Assembly (NCBI RefSeq): GCF_021596945.1
Contig: NZ_CP063779.1
Span: 437,501 to 501,500, forward strand
Direction: 5' to 3'
Length of the DNA: 64,000 nucleotides
DNA from: Mongoliitalea daihaiensis
GTDB lineage: Bacteria; Bacteroidota; Bacteroidia; Cytophagales; Cyclobacteriaceae
Positions 18,086 through 27,390 of this stretch are shown here, in pieces. Numbering within the stretch: position 1 is the first letter of the stretch; each line of letters begins with the position of its first letter. The position numbers were made by a program, and so were the translations under genes. The notes beneath the pieces are model-generated. The model had not been told where the DNA came from and did not search any database. It saw only the letters and a list, made by a program, of their open reading frames with translations.

Positions 18086-19363
18086 ATGGCTTACATTGAA
18101 CCAGCTCCGATTAAGGATAAAGAAAATCCTTTGGAGTCAATGATGGAAAGATTTAACATTGCAGCAGAAAAATTGGGCCTTTCTGATGAGGTCTACAATG
18201 TGCTGAAAAATCCTGCCAAACAAGTGATTGTTTCACTTCCCATTACCATGGATAATGGTAAAATTGAAGTTTTTGAGGGAATCCGGGTAATCCATTCAAA
18301 CATTCTTGGACCTGCAAAAGGTGGGATCCGATTTTCACCGGATGTTCACATAGACGAGGTCAAAGCCCTAGCTGCTTGGATGACTTGGAAATGTGCCGTG
18401 GTGGATATTCCTTACGGTGGTGGTAAAGGTGGTGTTCGTTGTAATCCAAGAGAGATGTCTAAAGGTGAAATCGAACGTTTGATGAGAGCTTATACCACTG
18501 CAATGATCGATGTCTTCGGTCCAGACAAGGACATTCCGGCACCGGATATGGGTACCGGACCAAGAGAAATGGCTTGGTTAATGGATGAATACTCCAAGTC
18601 ACATGGTATGACTGTGAATGCTGTTGTAACTGGCAAGCCACTTGTTCTGGGAGGATCACTTGGACGTACAGAAGCAACTGGACGTGGCGTAATGGTCAGC
18701 ACTTTGGCAGCCATGCAAAAATTAAAAATCAATCCTTTCTCTGCTACTTGTGCAGTTCAAGGTTTTGGTAATGTAGGTTCTTGGGCATCTTTACTTCTAG
18801 AGGAAAGGGGCTTAAAAATCGTTGCTATCTCAGATATTTCAGGTGCATATCACAACGAAAATGGAATTAATATCGTAGAAGCTATTGCTTACAGAGATGG
18901 TAACAACGGAACCTTAGAAGGCTTCAAAGGAGCAGAAAAGATGGCTGACCCTATGGAGTTGCTTGAACTACCAGTAGATGTCCTAGTACCAGCAGCTGTA
19001 GAAGATGTGATCACCATCAAAAATGTTGACAAAATCAAGGCAAAATTAATCGTAGAAGGCGCTAACGGTCCAACCTCTGCAAAAGCAGATGCCATCATCA
19101 ACGAAAAAGGAATCATGGCCGTTCCAGATATCTTGGCTAATGCAGGTGGTGTGACAGTTTCTTATTTCGAGTGGGTACAAAATAGATTAGGTTACAAATG
19201 GACAGCAGAACGAGTTAACAGACGTTCTGACCGAATCATGAAAGATGCATTTGATCATGTGTATGAAGCCTCTATTAAATACAATGTTCCCATGCGAATC
19301 GCGGCCTACATTGTGGCCATAGACAAAGTAGCGAAGACCTATACCTTCCGAGGTGGCTTCTAA
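18086..19363 (+). CDS. gdhA: Glu/Leu/Phe/Val dehydrogenase (glutamate dehydrogenase)
   Basis: The 425-residue enzyme has the standard GDH layout: substrate domain with GPAKGGIRFSPDVHIDEVKALAAWMTWKCAVVDIPYGGGKGGVRCNP (catalytic Lys in the GGGKGG region), PAPDMGTGPREMAW, and a Rossmann NAD(P) domain (AVQGFGNVGSWA). It catalyses reversible oxidative deamination of glutamate to 2-oxoglutarate. The ATG at 18086 is 73 bases after cdsA. A strong terminator follows at 19397, so it may be the end of the cdsA transcript or have its own promoter. The name is inferred from size and motifs; cofactor preference is not determined. Confidence 0.95.
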   Translation: MAYIEPAPIKDKENPLESMMERFNIAAEKLGLSDEVYNVLKNPAKQVIVSLPITMDNGKIEVFEGIRVIHSNILGPAKGGIRFSPDVHIDEVKALAAWMTWKCAVVDIPYGGGKGGVRCNPREMSKGEIERLMRAYTTAMIDVFGPDKDIPAPDMGTGPREMAWLMDEYSKSHGMTVNAVVTGKPLVLGGSLGRTEATGRGVMVSTLAAMQKLKINPFSATCAVQGFGNVGSWASLLLEERGLKIVAISDISGAYHNENGINIVEAIAYRDGNNGTLEGFKGAEKMADPMELLELPVDVLVPAAVEDVITIKNVDKIKAKLIVEGANGPTSAKADAIINEKGIMAVPDILANAGGVTVSYFEWVQNRLGYKWTAERVNRRSDRIMKDAFDHVYEASIKYNVPMRIAAYIVAIDKVAKTYTFRGGF

Positions 19364-19396
19364 GTAAAAGCAAACAAAATAAAAATTTATATATTT

Positions 19397-19429
19397 GGGG
19401 TGTGAAAGGCGACTTTCACACCCCTTTTT
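19397..19429 (+). terminator. Strong intrinsic terminator after glutamate dehydrogenase
   Basis: A perfect 12-bp stem (GGGGTGTGAAAG / CTTTCACACCCC at 19397-19408 and 19413-19424) with a GCGA tetraloop is followed by TTTTT. It lies 34 bases past the stop codon. Confidence 0.95.
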
Positions 19430-19442
19430 AACGAATTATCCC

Positions 19443-20105
19443 ATGACCATACATAAAGAAGGCAGATCATTGCTGTTTTGGATGTTAATAATCTTAACAG
19501 CTCTCAATTATGGATTGTATCAATGGATACCTGAACAAGACCTAATTTTGAATCTGGTATTACTAGTAAGTATTGCCTTATACTTAATTGTGCTTCAATT
19601 CTTCAGAAACCCTTTCGTAACATTACCTAATGAAGATGATTTGGTCTATGCCCCCGCTGAAGGTAAAGTGGTGGTGATTGAAGAAACAATCGAAGATGAG
19701 TACCTAAAAGATCGAAGAAAACAAGTTTCAATCTTCATGTCTCCCTTCAATGTCCATGTCAACAGATCTCCTATTACTGGAATAGTGGAATTTTTTAAAT
19801 ATCATCCAGGTAAATATTTGGTTGCCTGGCATCCAAAATCCAGCACTGAAAATGAACGCACAACAATGGTCATCCGCCATGCAAATGGTGTTAAGTTAGT
19901 GGTCCGTCAGATTGCAGGTGCTTTGGCTCGTAGAATCAAATGGTATGTCAAAGATGGTTCTGTACTACCACAAGGCGGAGAATATGGATTTATTAAGTTT
20001 GGTTCAAGAGTAGATATTTATTTACCATTAGACGCCGAAATCTTAGTAACCATGAACCAAAAAACCAAAGGAGGAAAAACTCCTATTGCGCGCTTAAAGA
20101 AGTAA
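19443..20105 (+). CDS. psd: Phosphatidylserine decarboxylase-like protein
   Basis: A pyruvoyl-type decarboxylase of the short (archaeal/proteobacterial-like) class, 220 residues from the ATG at 19443. Two membrane segments lie at the N-terminus. The core has FMSPFNVHVNRSPITG, KYLVAWHPKSSTENER and the self-cleavage site IKFGSRVDIYLP with Gly187-Ser188; Ser188 would become the pyruvoyl group. It converts phosphatidylserine to phosphatidylethanolamine. The frame is open back to a TTG at 19395, but that start would fall inside the upstream terminator hairpin. Confidence 0.9.
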   Translation: MTIHKEGRSLLFWMLIILTALNYGLYQWIPEQDLILNLVLLVSIALYLIVLQFFRNPFVTLPNEDDLVYAPAEGKVVVIEETIEDEYLKDRRKQVSIFMSPFNVHVNRSPITGIVEFFKYHPGKYLVAWHPKSSTENERTTMVIRHANGVKLVVRQIAGALARRIKWYVKDGSVLPQGGEYGFIKFGSRVDIYLPLDAEILVTMNQKTKGGKTPIARLKK

Positions 20106-20123
20106 CTAAATGAAAATTGATAG

Positions 20124-20179
20124 AAGCTTAATTATTCATTCACCAACAAAGATTCGTGAAGAGTAATTAAGCTTTTTTA
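20124..20179 (+). terminator. Probable terminator after the psd-like gene
   Basis: An 11-bp perfect stem (AAGCTTAATTA at 20124-20134 with TAATTAAGCTT at 20164-20174) encloses a loop with a smaller TTCAC/GTGAA pairing and runs into TTTTTAT. It sits 19 bases beyond the stop codon. Confidence 0.75.
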
Positions 20180-20336
20180 TTTTTCCAGTATTTCCGCTTT
20201 CATTTCGGTACCCATTTATACTATTTTATGGGGCTCATTTTAATCAGTTGCTATCGGAGGGCGGTAGACTGTTGACAATTATTTCCAGAATTATACGCGA
20301 ACTATTTACCTGCTGATGTCAAAGCAGATAATGCTA

Positions 20337-20723
20337 TTATTTTTGATCAGTTTTTAAAAAATACGCATGAAATCCTAGTGTATAAAGGAAACCCACGAAC
20401 ATTCCTGCAAATTTTGCAAGTGGATACTCCTCAAACAAATCATTGGATAGGAAAACATAATAGGCTGTCCATATCAAGAGTGGGTAGCTCACTGGCCAAA
20501 GAATGTATTTATCAAATCTATCTCTTGGCTTAAAGAAAAAGAAAAATCCATACATAAAAACCCACAGTGCAAAATGATATATATTTTCGGAAATAGCCTT
20601 TAGTCTAGCCTCTGATATCAAAATTGTTACAATTACAATGGCGTTAAACAATGCGAAATTTCTCTTGGGTGTGAATAATAATAAAATTTTCCCACTTAAA
20701 CGGTCTTGAGTTATAGTTCCCAT
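20337..20723 (-). CDS. Small membrane protein of unknown function
   Basis: About 128 residues from the ATG at 20723 (a frame seven codons longer starts at 20744). It has four hydrophobic segments: FALFNAIVIVTILI, IYHFALWVFMYGFFFFF, ILWPVSYPLLIWTAYYVFL and FAGMFVGFLYTLGFHAYFL. No family is recognised. The 149-bp MITE-like element lies about 70 bases upstream of its start and could influence its expression. It is followed by no clear terminator. Confidence 0.65.
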   Translation of the reverse strand: MGTITQDRLSGKILLLFTPKRNFALFNAIVIVTILISEARLKAISENIYHFALWVFMYGFFFFFKPRDRFDKYILWPVSYPLLIWTAYYVFLSNDLFEEYPLAKFAGMFVGFLYTLGFHAYFLKTDQK

Positions 20724-20785
20724 AGCGTTACGAAATAAATACAAAACATTATACCCTAAATACTAGACAAAAGTTACATATTCAA

Positions 20786-20954
20786 TTTAATTTATGTGAT
20801 TATCCGCAATTAAGCATAAGTCAAAATAATATCCGAATTATTGCGGATAATGGCCCACAGTCAACTGTCCACTGTCAACAGAAGCTTGAAAGCATAATGA
20901 ATCTATTCATTTGTTTAGCTACTGGAATAAAGGCGGATAATCATATTAATTTAT
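20786..20954. mobile_element. MITE-like 149-bp element, copy 1, with flanking direct repeats
   Basis: The element spans 20796-20944 and is flanked by TTTAATTTAT (20786-20795) and ATTAATTTAT (20945-20954), a 9-of-10 match resembling a target-site duplication. Its ends are inverted: GTGATTATCCGC at the left and GCGGATAATCAT at the right (11 of 12). An internal ATTGCGGATAAT (20840-20851) pairs perfectly with ATTATCCGCAAT at 20799-20810. It differs from copy 2 (29859-30007) at about six positions. It has no credible coding frame, so it would depend on a transposase supplied in trans. Confidence 0.85.
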
Positions 20955-20962
20955 AACCAAAA

Positions 20963-21562
20963 CTACAACCCTGTGATATCCCCGCTTTGATCACTTAAGG
21001 AATCCTTGATATTCAAATTTGAAACTCCTCCAGATACAATAAATTTCATCACTTCTGTACTACTTAAATTATGTAAAATCCTGATGTTTTTTTTGGGTAT
21101 CAAAAACAAATTTCCTGAAAAATTATAGCTGTGAGGAGTATAGATTGATACAAATGTTTCTTCCTCAATTTCGAGCAAATCATCTTGTGTGATAAAGCCC
21201 AGTCTGTAAATATTCTCAGATAACTTAACTAACACAGGGGTGTTAAACTTTTTCTTATCACCTACAAAAGCAGACATCAAGTCTTTGATACTTGTGTACA
21301 AGATATTGATCAGTGGAATCCTAAATACCCATCGTTCAAAAATTTCAAACAAAGGCTTGGTTACAAATATGCTCGCCAAAAACCCAATAAATGTAATAAA
21401 AGCAAGAATAATCAAAGTTCCCAGACCTGGAATTGGTATAGGAATCATGCCATCCACAAATTTAATGATCCAAGTAATCACATAAATTGTCAAGGCAATA
21501 GGAACAACAAAAAGAAGGCCTCGAAAAAAGTAAGTGATAAATCGTTTATAAGTAAATGCCAT
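20963..21562 (-). CDS. DUF502 family membrane protein
   Basis: A 199-residue protein with two N-terminal membrane segments (FFRGLLFVVPIALTIYVITW and TLIILAFITFIGFLASIFV) and the DUF502 signature region RIPLINILYTSIKDLMSAF followed by a small beta domain (ETFVSIYTPHSYNFSGNLFLIP). The ATG at 21562 is preferred over an upstream TTG at 21586. Function is unknown for the family. It sits downstream of the nqr operon but is separated from it by a terminator, so it is not part of that transcript. Confidence 0.88.
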   Translation of the reverse strand: MAFTYKRFITYFFRGLLFVVPIALTIYVITWIIKFVDGMIPIPIPGLGTLIILAFITFIGFLASIFVTKPLFEIFERWVFRIPLINILYTSIKDLMSAFVGDKKKFNTPVLVKLSENIYRLGFITQDDLLEIEEETFVSIYTPHSYNFSGNLFLIPKKNIRILHNLSSTEVMKFIVSGGVSNLNIKDSLSDQSGDITGL

Positions 21563-21607
21563 GAGTACTACACGAAAGTTTATCAAAGTTATTTAAAAAT
21601 TCCGTCA

Positions 21608-21636
21608 CAAAAAAAGCCTCAGATTTCTCTGAGGCT
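21608..21636 (-). terminator. Intrinsic terminator ending the nqrABCDE operon
   Basis: On the minus strand a perfect 9-bp stem (AGCCTCAGA / TCTGAGGCT, four-base loop) is followed by TTTTTT. It begins 22 bases beyond the nqrE stop, before any nqrF could be read. Confidence 0.92.
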
Positions 21637-21657
21637 CTTCATCAATTATATCTGATA

Positions 21658-22269
21658 TTAAATATCAATACCCATAAAGGACATAAATGCTATGCCCATT
21701 AAACCGGTGATAAGCATGGTAATTCCCAAGCCTTTCAAACCGTCAGGTACATTCGAGTATTTCAACTTTTCTCTGATAGCTGCCAGCGCAACCATTGCTA
21801 AGAAGAAACCTACACCGGAACCAAAGCCATATACTGTTGCTTCAGCAATGGTATAATCTCTTTGAGCCATGAATAAGGATCCACCCAAGATGGCACAGTT
21901 TACAGCGATCAAAGGAAGGAAAATACCCAAGGCACCGTATAATGCTGGAGCAAATTTCTCTACAACCATCTCTACCAATTGCACCATCGCAGCAATTACT
22001 GCGATAAACATGATGAAACGAAGGAAGGATAGGTCAACTGCTGCAAATGTTGGTCCTGCCCAAGCCAAAGCTCCCTCTTTCAAAATATATTCATTCAATA
22101 ACCAGTTAGTAGGAGCTGTAACCGACAATACGAAGATTACTGCCGCACCTAAACCTATGGCTGTACTTACTTTTTTGGAAACGGCTAGAAAAGAACACAT
22201 CCCTAAGAAGTAGGCGAAAACCATGTTATCGATGAAAATCGACTTTACTGCTAAATTTACTAATTCCAT
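21658..22269 (-). CDS. nqrE: Na+-translocating NADH:quinone reductase subunit E
   Basis: This 203-residue six-helix membrane subunit of Na+-NQR contains the conserved [14 protein letters not shown] and [11 protein letters not shown] segments, whose cysteines belong to the intramembrane [2Fe-2S] site shared by NqrD and NqrE. It starts 13 bases after nqrD on the same transcript. It is the last gene of the operon here: a terminator follows and nqrF is absent. Confidence 0.96.
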   Translation of the reverse strand: MELVNLAVKSIFIDNMVFAYFLGMCSFLAVSKKVSTAIGLGAAVIFVLSVTAPTNWLLNEYILKEGALAWAGPTFAAVDLSFLRFIMFIAVIAAMVQLVEMVVEKFAPALYGALGIFLPLIAVNCAILGGSLFMAQRDYTIAEATVYGFGSGVGFFLAMVALAAIREKLKYSNVPDGLKGLGITMLITGLMGIAFMSFMGIDI

Positions 22270-22282
22270 GTTTGCTCCTATT

Positions 22283-22960
22283 TTAGTGTTCTACATAACC
22301 AGTTTTGGTACGCTGTACCCAAATAATCAAACCAAGGATGATAAACGCACCTACTGGAGATACCATCAAACCATTGGTTGCTAAGCTAAATCCTTCGCCA
22401 AATAGACCTGAGATCGCATCATAAATCTGCACACCGAATACAGAACCAGATCCAAATAATTCTCTAAAGAAAGCTACTGCTAAGATGATCCAAGCATAAC
22501 CAAGTGCTGATCCAAAACCATCAAGGATAGAATCATAAGGCTTATTCCCTAATGCAAATGCCTCCAAACGACCCATAACAATACAGTTGGTAATAATCAA
22601 ACCAACGAATACCGATAGTTCCTTGTACATATCAAAAGCAAACGCCTTCAATACTTCATTTACTAAGGTTACCAATGATGCAATGACAGCTAACTGAACG
22701 ATGATACGTACACGTGATGGGATTGCATTTCTTAACAAGGAAATTGTCAAGTTAGCCATTACCATTACGAAAATTACGGATATCGCCATTACTAAGGTAG
22801 GCTGCAACTGTGTTGTTACCGCCAAAGCGGAACAGATACCCAATACTTGGATGGTAATTGGGTTATTATCAACCAGTGGATCACTGATGAATTTTCTTCT
22901 CCTTTTGGATAAGAGTGGCTCCGCTGCTTTAACAGGGGCCTGTGCTGTTTCTGTGCTCAT
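22283..22960 (-). CDS. nqrD: Na+-NQR subunit D
   Basis: A 225-residue integral membrane subunit. Hallmarks are [22 protein letters not shown] near the N-terminus and [18 protein letters not shown] in the middle, including the two cysteines expected of the NqrD half of the NqrD/E iron-sulfur site. It has an unusual hydrophilic N-terminal extension ([21 protein letters not shown]), about 15-20 residues longer than typical. It is 24 bases downstream of nqrC. Confidence 0.96.
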   Translation of the reverse strand: MSTETAQAPVKAAEPLLSKRRRKFISDPLVDNNPITIQVLGICSALAVTTQLQPTLVMAISVIFVMVMANLTISLLRNAIPSRVRIIVQLAVIASLVTLVNEVLKAFAFDMYKELSVFVGLIITNCIVMGRLEAFALGNKPYDSILDGFGSALGYAWIILAVAFFRELFGSGSVFGVQIYDAISGLFGEGFSLATNGLMVSPVGAFIILGLIIWVQRTKTGYVEH

Positions 22961-22984
22961 TATAGTTTGGTTATAATGTTCAAA

Positions 22985-23764
22985 TTAATTTACTAAGGCT
23001 AAATCTGTGGAGCCTGCTTGAGAACGCAACTTCTCAAAATATGCACTGTAAAACTGCAGATAATTTCTCAACATATTGTTGACACCATTAGCTGTAATTG
23101 TTGATCCAGAGATTCCATCTACTTTATGTAGATCATCAGAGAAGTCTCTTCCCTCTCCTTTCTGCATCACAACAGATTGGAAGGATCCGGCATCATCATA
23201 GATTTGCTTTCCTTGAAATCTATTTTGAACGCCTGCTTCAGTGATACGAGCTCCTAGTCCCGGTGTTTCACCTTTGTGTCCAAAAGTTACACCTGCTATC
23301 GTATTCAAATCAATATCCAATGCCAAGAAACCCCATATCTCATCCCAAAGACCTGCACCATATACTTGAACAATGAAAGCTTCGGCAGCATCTGGATTCC
23401 CTTCTTTATGGAAAATAAACATAGGGAATTGTCTCTTTTCAGGAGCCATTTTATAATTCTTAGCAACATTAACGTTTTCTGCGACAATAGGATTACCGTC
23501 AGCATCCTTTTCAATCAAGTTCCCGTCAATATCGACTACCTTAGAAGTAATTCTCTTTTCATAATAGTCGAGAATTTCTTCTGCACTCATTTTTCTCAAT
23601 TCAGAAGCCTCTAAGACCGCACCAAGAATTTGCTTTTTGGTATCCAGCTCTACTGCTTTTTTCTGAATAGGTCCCAATACCTGAGAAGTACCGGATAGCA
23701 ATAACCCTAAAACTACCGTTAGGATTACTGAAAATGTGATGATGTAAGCGTTAGACTGTTGCAC
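22985..23764 (-). CDS. nqrC: Na+-NQR subunit C (covalent FMN)
   Basis: A 259-residue subunit with one N-terminal membrane helix and a periplasmic FMN-binding domain. The flavinylation motif is DGISGSTIT, with S219-G220-S221-T222; the threonine accepts FMN from ApbE. GETPGLGARIT is also conserved. Its start overlaps the end of nqrB by 14 bases, so the two are probably translationally coupled. No apbE is in the window. Confidence 0.96.
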   Translation of the reverse strand: MQQSNAYIITFSVILTVVLGLLLSGTSQVLGPIQKKAVELDTKKQILGAVLEASELRKMSAEEILDYYEKRITSKVVDIDGNLIEKDADGNPIVAENVNVAKNYKMAPEKRQFPMFIFHKEGNPDAAEAFIVQVYGAGLWDEIWGFLALDIDLNTIAGVTFGHKGETPGLGARITEAGVQNRFQGKQIYDDAGSFQSVVMQKGEGRDFSDDLHKVDGISGSTITANGVNNMLRNYLQFYSAYFEKLRSQAGSTDLALVN

Positions 23765-24968
23765 GTTGTAACCTCCTTTTCTTATTAGCTTTAACTACAT
23801 AAAAATCGATCAATGGAGCGAACACGTTCATGAAAAGAACGGCTAGCATGATCCCCTCTGGATAAGCTGGATTGGTTACACGAATAATCACCGTCAACAC
23901 ACCAATAAGGAAACCATAAATCCATTTTCCTACTTCCGTTTGAGCAGCCGACACTGGATCGGTAGCCATAAATACAATACCGAAAGCTAAGCCACCAATT
24001 ACCCAATGGTATTCAGCAGGCATTGCTAAGTATTCATTATTCCCAGCAAACAGGTTGAATACAACACCCATTGCATATGCACCTGCAAAACCAGAAACGA
24101 TAATTTTCCAAGATGCTACTCCAGTAGCGATCAAAATAGCTGCACCTACCAAAGCCATCAACGTGGATGTTTCACCGATTGAACCTGGTATCCAACCCAT
24201 AAAGAGGTTCCAGAATTCGAACATGCCAGCTTGAACACTTGAATTGTGTTCTGCCAATGCTTGAGTAGCTACTTCTCCATCGACTCCAGCATTGTATGCT
24301 ACTGCAAGGGCAGTTGCACCGGAAAATCCATCAACAGGAGCTTTATCGCCTAAGTATGTCCATACTTGGTCACCGGAAATTTGTGCTGGATATGCAAAAT
24401 ATAAGAATGCTCTTGCAGTCATTGCTACATTCAAAATATTCATACCTGTACCACCAAAGACCTCTTTTGCAATCACAACAGCAAAAACTGTTGCTAAAGC
24501 AACTTGCCATAATGGAAGTGTCGCAGGAACAACTAATGGAATCAACATTCCTGTTACAAGGAAACCTTCATTGATCGGGTGTTTACGGATCACAGCAAAT
24601 GTTGCTTCAACCGCACCACCCGCTGCATAAGCAACGATTACGATTGGCAATACGAGCTGAAGTCCCAATAAAAACTTAGGACCGAAATCTTCCCACAATC
24701 CCGCAGTTTGACCAGTTGCCAAGAAATGTTGATGTCCTGTGTTGTAGATACCAAACAACAAACATGGTATCATCGCAATCACCACAGTGATCATCATTCT
24801 TTTGAGGTCAATCGCGTCCTTCACTTGAGCACCTTTAATTGCATTGGTGTGGTTAGGCGTAAACAAGAATGTTTCACCTGCCTCAAATGCATAGTAAAAG
24901 TTCTCCAACTTGCCTCCTTTTTTAAAAAGGGGCTTCTGCTTGTCCAACAGATCTCTAAGAAACTTCAT
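23751..24968 (-). CDS. nqrB: Na+-NQR subunit B (covalent FMN, Na+ channel subunit)
   Basis: This 405-residue, roughly ten-helix membrane subunit contains the FMN attachment motif DGFSGATALA with Thr219, together with FGGTGMNILNVAMTARAFLYFAYP and GFLVTGMLIPL, all typical of NqrB. Together with NqrD/E it forms the Na+ path. It begins 4 bases after nqrA and overlaps nqrC by 14 bases. Confidence 0.97.
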   Translation of the reverse strand: MKFLRDLLDKQKPLFKKGGKLENFYYAFEAGETFLFTPNHTNAIKGAQVKDAIDLKRMMITVVIAMIPCLLFGIYNTGHQHFLATGQTAGLWEDFGPKFLLGLQLVLPIVIVAYAAGGAVEATFAVIRKHPINEGFLVTGMLIPLVVPATLPLWQVALATVFAVVIAKEVFGGTGMNILNVAMTARAFLYFAYPAQISGDQVWTYLGDKAPVDGFSGATALAVAYNAGVDGEVATQALAEHNSSVQAGMFEFWNLFMGWIPGSIGETSTLMALVGAAILIATGVASWKIIVSGFAGAYAMGVVFNLFAGNNEYLAMPAEYHWVIGGLAFGIVFMATDPVSAAQTEVGKWIYGFLIGVLTVIIRVTNPAYPEGIMLAVLFMNVFAPLIDFYVVKANKKRRLQRATV

Positions 24969-24972
24969 ATAA

Positions 24973-26355
24973 TTAACTGTATTGTAATAAGTCTAAACCT
25001 TTTCTGACAATCTCCTGTACTGGGTGTTTGGATACGTCCACAAACTCACAAAGTGCTAAATCTTCTTCAACAACTTCGTAAATACCTAATTCCTCCATGT
25101 CGTCAAAATCTTCGGCCATGATTGCTTTCAGCAAATACACCGGCAAAATGTCCATTGGAGTTACACTTTCAAACACACCTGTTTGCACAAATGCTCTTTC
25201 CTCACCACGCACGTTAGTATCCAATACGTGTTCTTTCTTTGGATTCAAGAAAGACAGTAAACCTAATGCTCTGTGGTAACTTAAATGTTTGGTAGGTAGC
25301 GCCCAACCCAAAAACTCATGGTAATGACCTTCTGGAAGCAGCGTGATTTGGTTATGGTAGTAACCAATATATCCGTCTGCAGTGATTTTTTCTCCTGTCA
25401 ATACATTTCCTGAAACCACACGAGTGTCTGGAGCAACTGATGATTTTTCATCTTCTTGCAGATTGCCTTCAACCAACGAATCTACACAAGCTCCCATGTA
25501 TGTTTTTACATAAACAGCTTTCTTTGCTCTAGAACCTGTAATTGCAAACTTCTTAGATGCATCATATTTTCCCTCTAAGAAAAGCTTACCAATCTGAGCT
25601 ACGCCAAATGGAGAGATTGTCCAGGCGATTTCACCTTTGTTGATTGGGTCAAGGTGGTGAATCTGAACACCCACATTACCCGCAGGGTGAGGACCGGAAA
25701 ACTTATTCAATTCTACCCCTTTCGCATTGGCGAAAACAGGAGGTACTTGTTCTGCTTCATTGACATTGAGGTGAATTTTTCCAGAAGTGAGCTTACCTAA
25801 AATAGTAAGGCCAGCTTGGAAATATTTATCCTCACCTTCAAGCATAAAACCATGGTCAGCAGCCAATGGATGTGTATCAAAAGCTGAAATGAAGATTGCT
25901 TTTGGAGTATCTGCAGGATTAGCCACAATCCCGTAAGGTCTTTGGATCAGTTGTGGCCAAACACCAGACTTGCACATTTGAGCAATTGCGACTTCTTTGG
26001 ATACAGACCCAAGATCACCTTCAGAAAACTTGTCAAATGATTCATAACTGATAGTACTATCAGCAAGAATCTTAATCTCCAATAATTTTCTTCGTTCGCC
26101 TCTTTTGATCTCTACAATTTCACCCGATACCGGTGCAACATACTGCACGGATTCCATGGCCTTATCAAACAAGATAGGTGTTCCTGCTTTTACAGTATCT
26201 CCCTCACTTACAGTTACTTTTGGTCTTTGCAACCCAATGAAATCGGTTGGTTTCAACGCAAAAGTCTTAGCGGGCTTGAATTCTGCAAGCTGCTTTTCAG
26301 CCTTACCTACGAGCTTAATATCGAATCCCTTCTTAAGCTTTATTGTTTTTGACAT
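24973..26355 (-). CDS. nqrA: Na+-NQR subunit A
   Basis: A 460-residue soluble subunit of Na+-NQR. The N-terminus KLKKGFDIKLVGKAEK, the PVSGEIVEIKRGERRK segment and the GPHPAGNVGVQIHHLDP motif are characteristic. NqrA interacts with quinone and with NqrB on the cytoplasmic side. It is the first gene of the operon, with a TAGATTTG -7-like box about 40 bases upstream. Confidence 0.97.
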   Translation of the reverse strand: MSKTIKLKKGFDIKLVGKAEKQLAEFKPAKTFALKPTDFIGLQRPKVTVSEGDTVKAGTPILFDKAMESVQYVAPVSGEIVEIKRGERRKLLEIKILADSTISYESFDKFSEGDLGSVSKEVAIAQMCKSGVWPQLIQRPYGIVANPADTPKAIFISAFDTHPLAADHGFMLEGEDKYFQAGLTILGKLTSGKIHLNVNEAEQVPPVFANAKGVELNKFSGPHPAGNVGVQIHHLDPINKGEIAWTISPFGVAQIGKLFLEGKYDASKKFAITGSRAKKAVYVKTYMGACVDSLVEGNLQEDEKSSVAPDTRVVSGNVLTGEKITADGYIGYYHNQITLLPEGHYHEFLGWALPTKHLSYHRALGLLSFLNPKKEHVLDTNVRGEERAFVQTGVFESVTPMDILPVYLLKAIMAEDFDDMEELGIYEVVEEDLALCEFVDVSKHPVQEIVRKGLDLLQYS

Positions 26356-26392
26356 ATGATTTTATGAATATATGATCTTTTTAAAAACGCCC

Positions 26393-26400
26393 CAAATCTA
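26393..26400 (-). promoter_or_regulatory. Probable -7 box of the nqr operon
   Basis: On the minus strand TAGATTTG matches TAnnTTTG and lies about 40 bases before the nqrA ATG. A convincing -33 TTTG at the usual distance was not found. Confidence 0.45.
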
Positions 26401-26493
26401 ATAAATTCAATCAGTTTATAGAAGATTATTTTGTTATTATTTGTGACTTAGGACACTTACGGAATTTTGAGATTTTGGATACATTAATTTTTA

Positions 26494-27387
26494 CTACACA
26501 GCAAAATCGTGCTCCAGCTTCTCTATATGTGTCTTCACTTGTTCCATCAACCACATGGGAGTGGATGTAGCTCCACAGATACCCACAGTTCCTTGATTCT
26601 CAAACCAACATGGCTCTAGTTCATTTTCATTTTCCACAAAATAACTTTGCGGATTGACAGACTTACACACCTGATATAAAGCTTTACCATTAGAGCTTTT
26701 CTTTCCAGAAACAAAAACGATCACATCGTTTTCTGCTGCAAACTTTGATAATTGCGGTTCACGATTGGAAACTTGCCTGCAAATGGAATCGTTCGCATTG
26801 AAATCAACTTCTGTTAAACTCCCTTTCACTGCCTTGATCCGCTCTTCAATTTTTTCTTTCAGCTCATAGAAGCCTTTGGTGCTTTTTGTGGTTTGTGAAA
26901 AAAGAGTCACAGGCTTAGTATAATCGATTTTATCCAAATCCTTATCTTCCATCACAACAATGGCTTTCTCCAAGGTTTGCCCGGTCAGACCAATCACTTC
27001 TGCATGACCTTTTTTTCCATAAATTACAATCTGACCCCTTTCCTTCTCCATTTTATCAAATGCAGTCTTTACTCTATGTTGCAATTTCAACACAACGGGA
27101 CAAGACGCATCGATTAGCTCAATATTATTTTCAATGGCCATTTTGTAAGTTTCCGGTGGCTCGCCGTGCGCTCGTATCAAGACTTTGCAGTCACTCAACT
27201 CTTGCAATTGATCGCGGTCTATGATTACCAAACCTTTATCGGCAAGTCTTTTGACCTCCATATCATTGTGGACTATGTCGCCCAGACAATATAGTTTGTC
27301 AGAAGCCTCCATCTCGTCTTCAGCCATTTTGATGGCAAATTCTACCCCAAAACAATAGCCTGAATTTTTATCTATGGTTACTATCAT
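26494..27387 (-). CDS. ispH: 4-hydroxy-3-methylbut-2-enyl diphosphate reductase
   Basis: This 297-residue iron-sulfur enzyme performs the last step of the MEP isoprenoid pathway, giving IPP and DMAPP. The three cluster cysteines are Cys12 (GYCFGV), Cys96 (DASCPVV) and Cys203 (DSICRQVSNRE). RAHGEPPE and CGATSTPMWL are also conserved. The stop-to-start gap to the upstream cmk gene is only 3 bases, the same cmk-ispH order seen in other Bacteroidota. Confidence 0.97.
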   Translation of the reverse strand: MIVTIDKNSGYCFGVEFAIKMAEDEMEASDKLYCLGDIVHNDMEVKRLADKGLVIIDRDQLQELSDCKVLIRAHGEPPETYKMAIENNIELIDASCPVVLKLQHRVKTAFDKMEKERGQIVIYGKKGHAEVIGLTGQTLEKAIVVMEDKDLDKIDYTKPVTLFSQTTKSTKGFYELKEKIEERIKAVKGSLTEVDFNANDSICRQVSNREPQLSKFAAENDVIVFVSGKKSSNGKALYQVCKSVNPQSYFVENENELEPCWFENQGTVGICGATSTPMWLMEQVKTHIEKLEHDFAV

Positions 27388-27390
27388 ATC

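Noticed and set aside
21869-22213. Plus-strand frames across nqrE, nqrD and nqrB
   Set aside because: They are antisense to well-conserved nqr subunits and have no protein-like features of their own.
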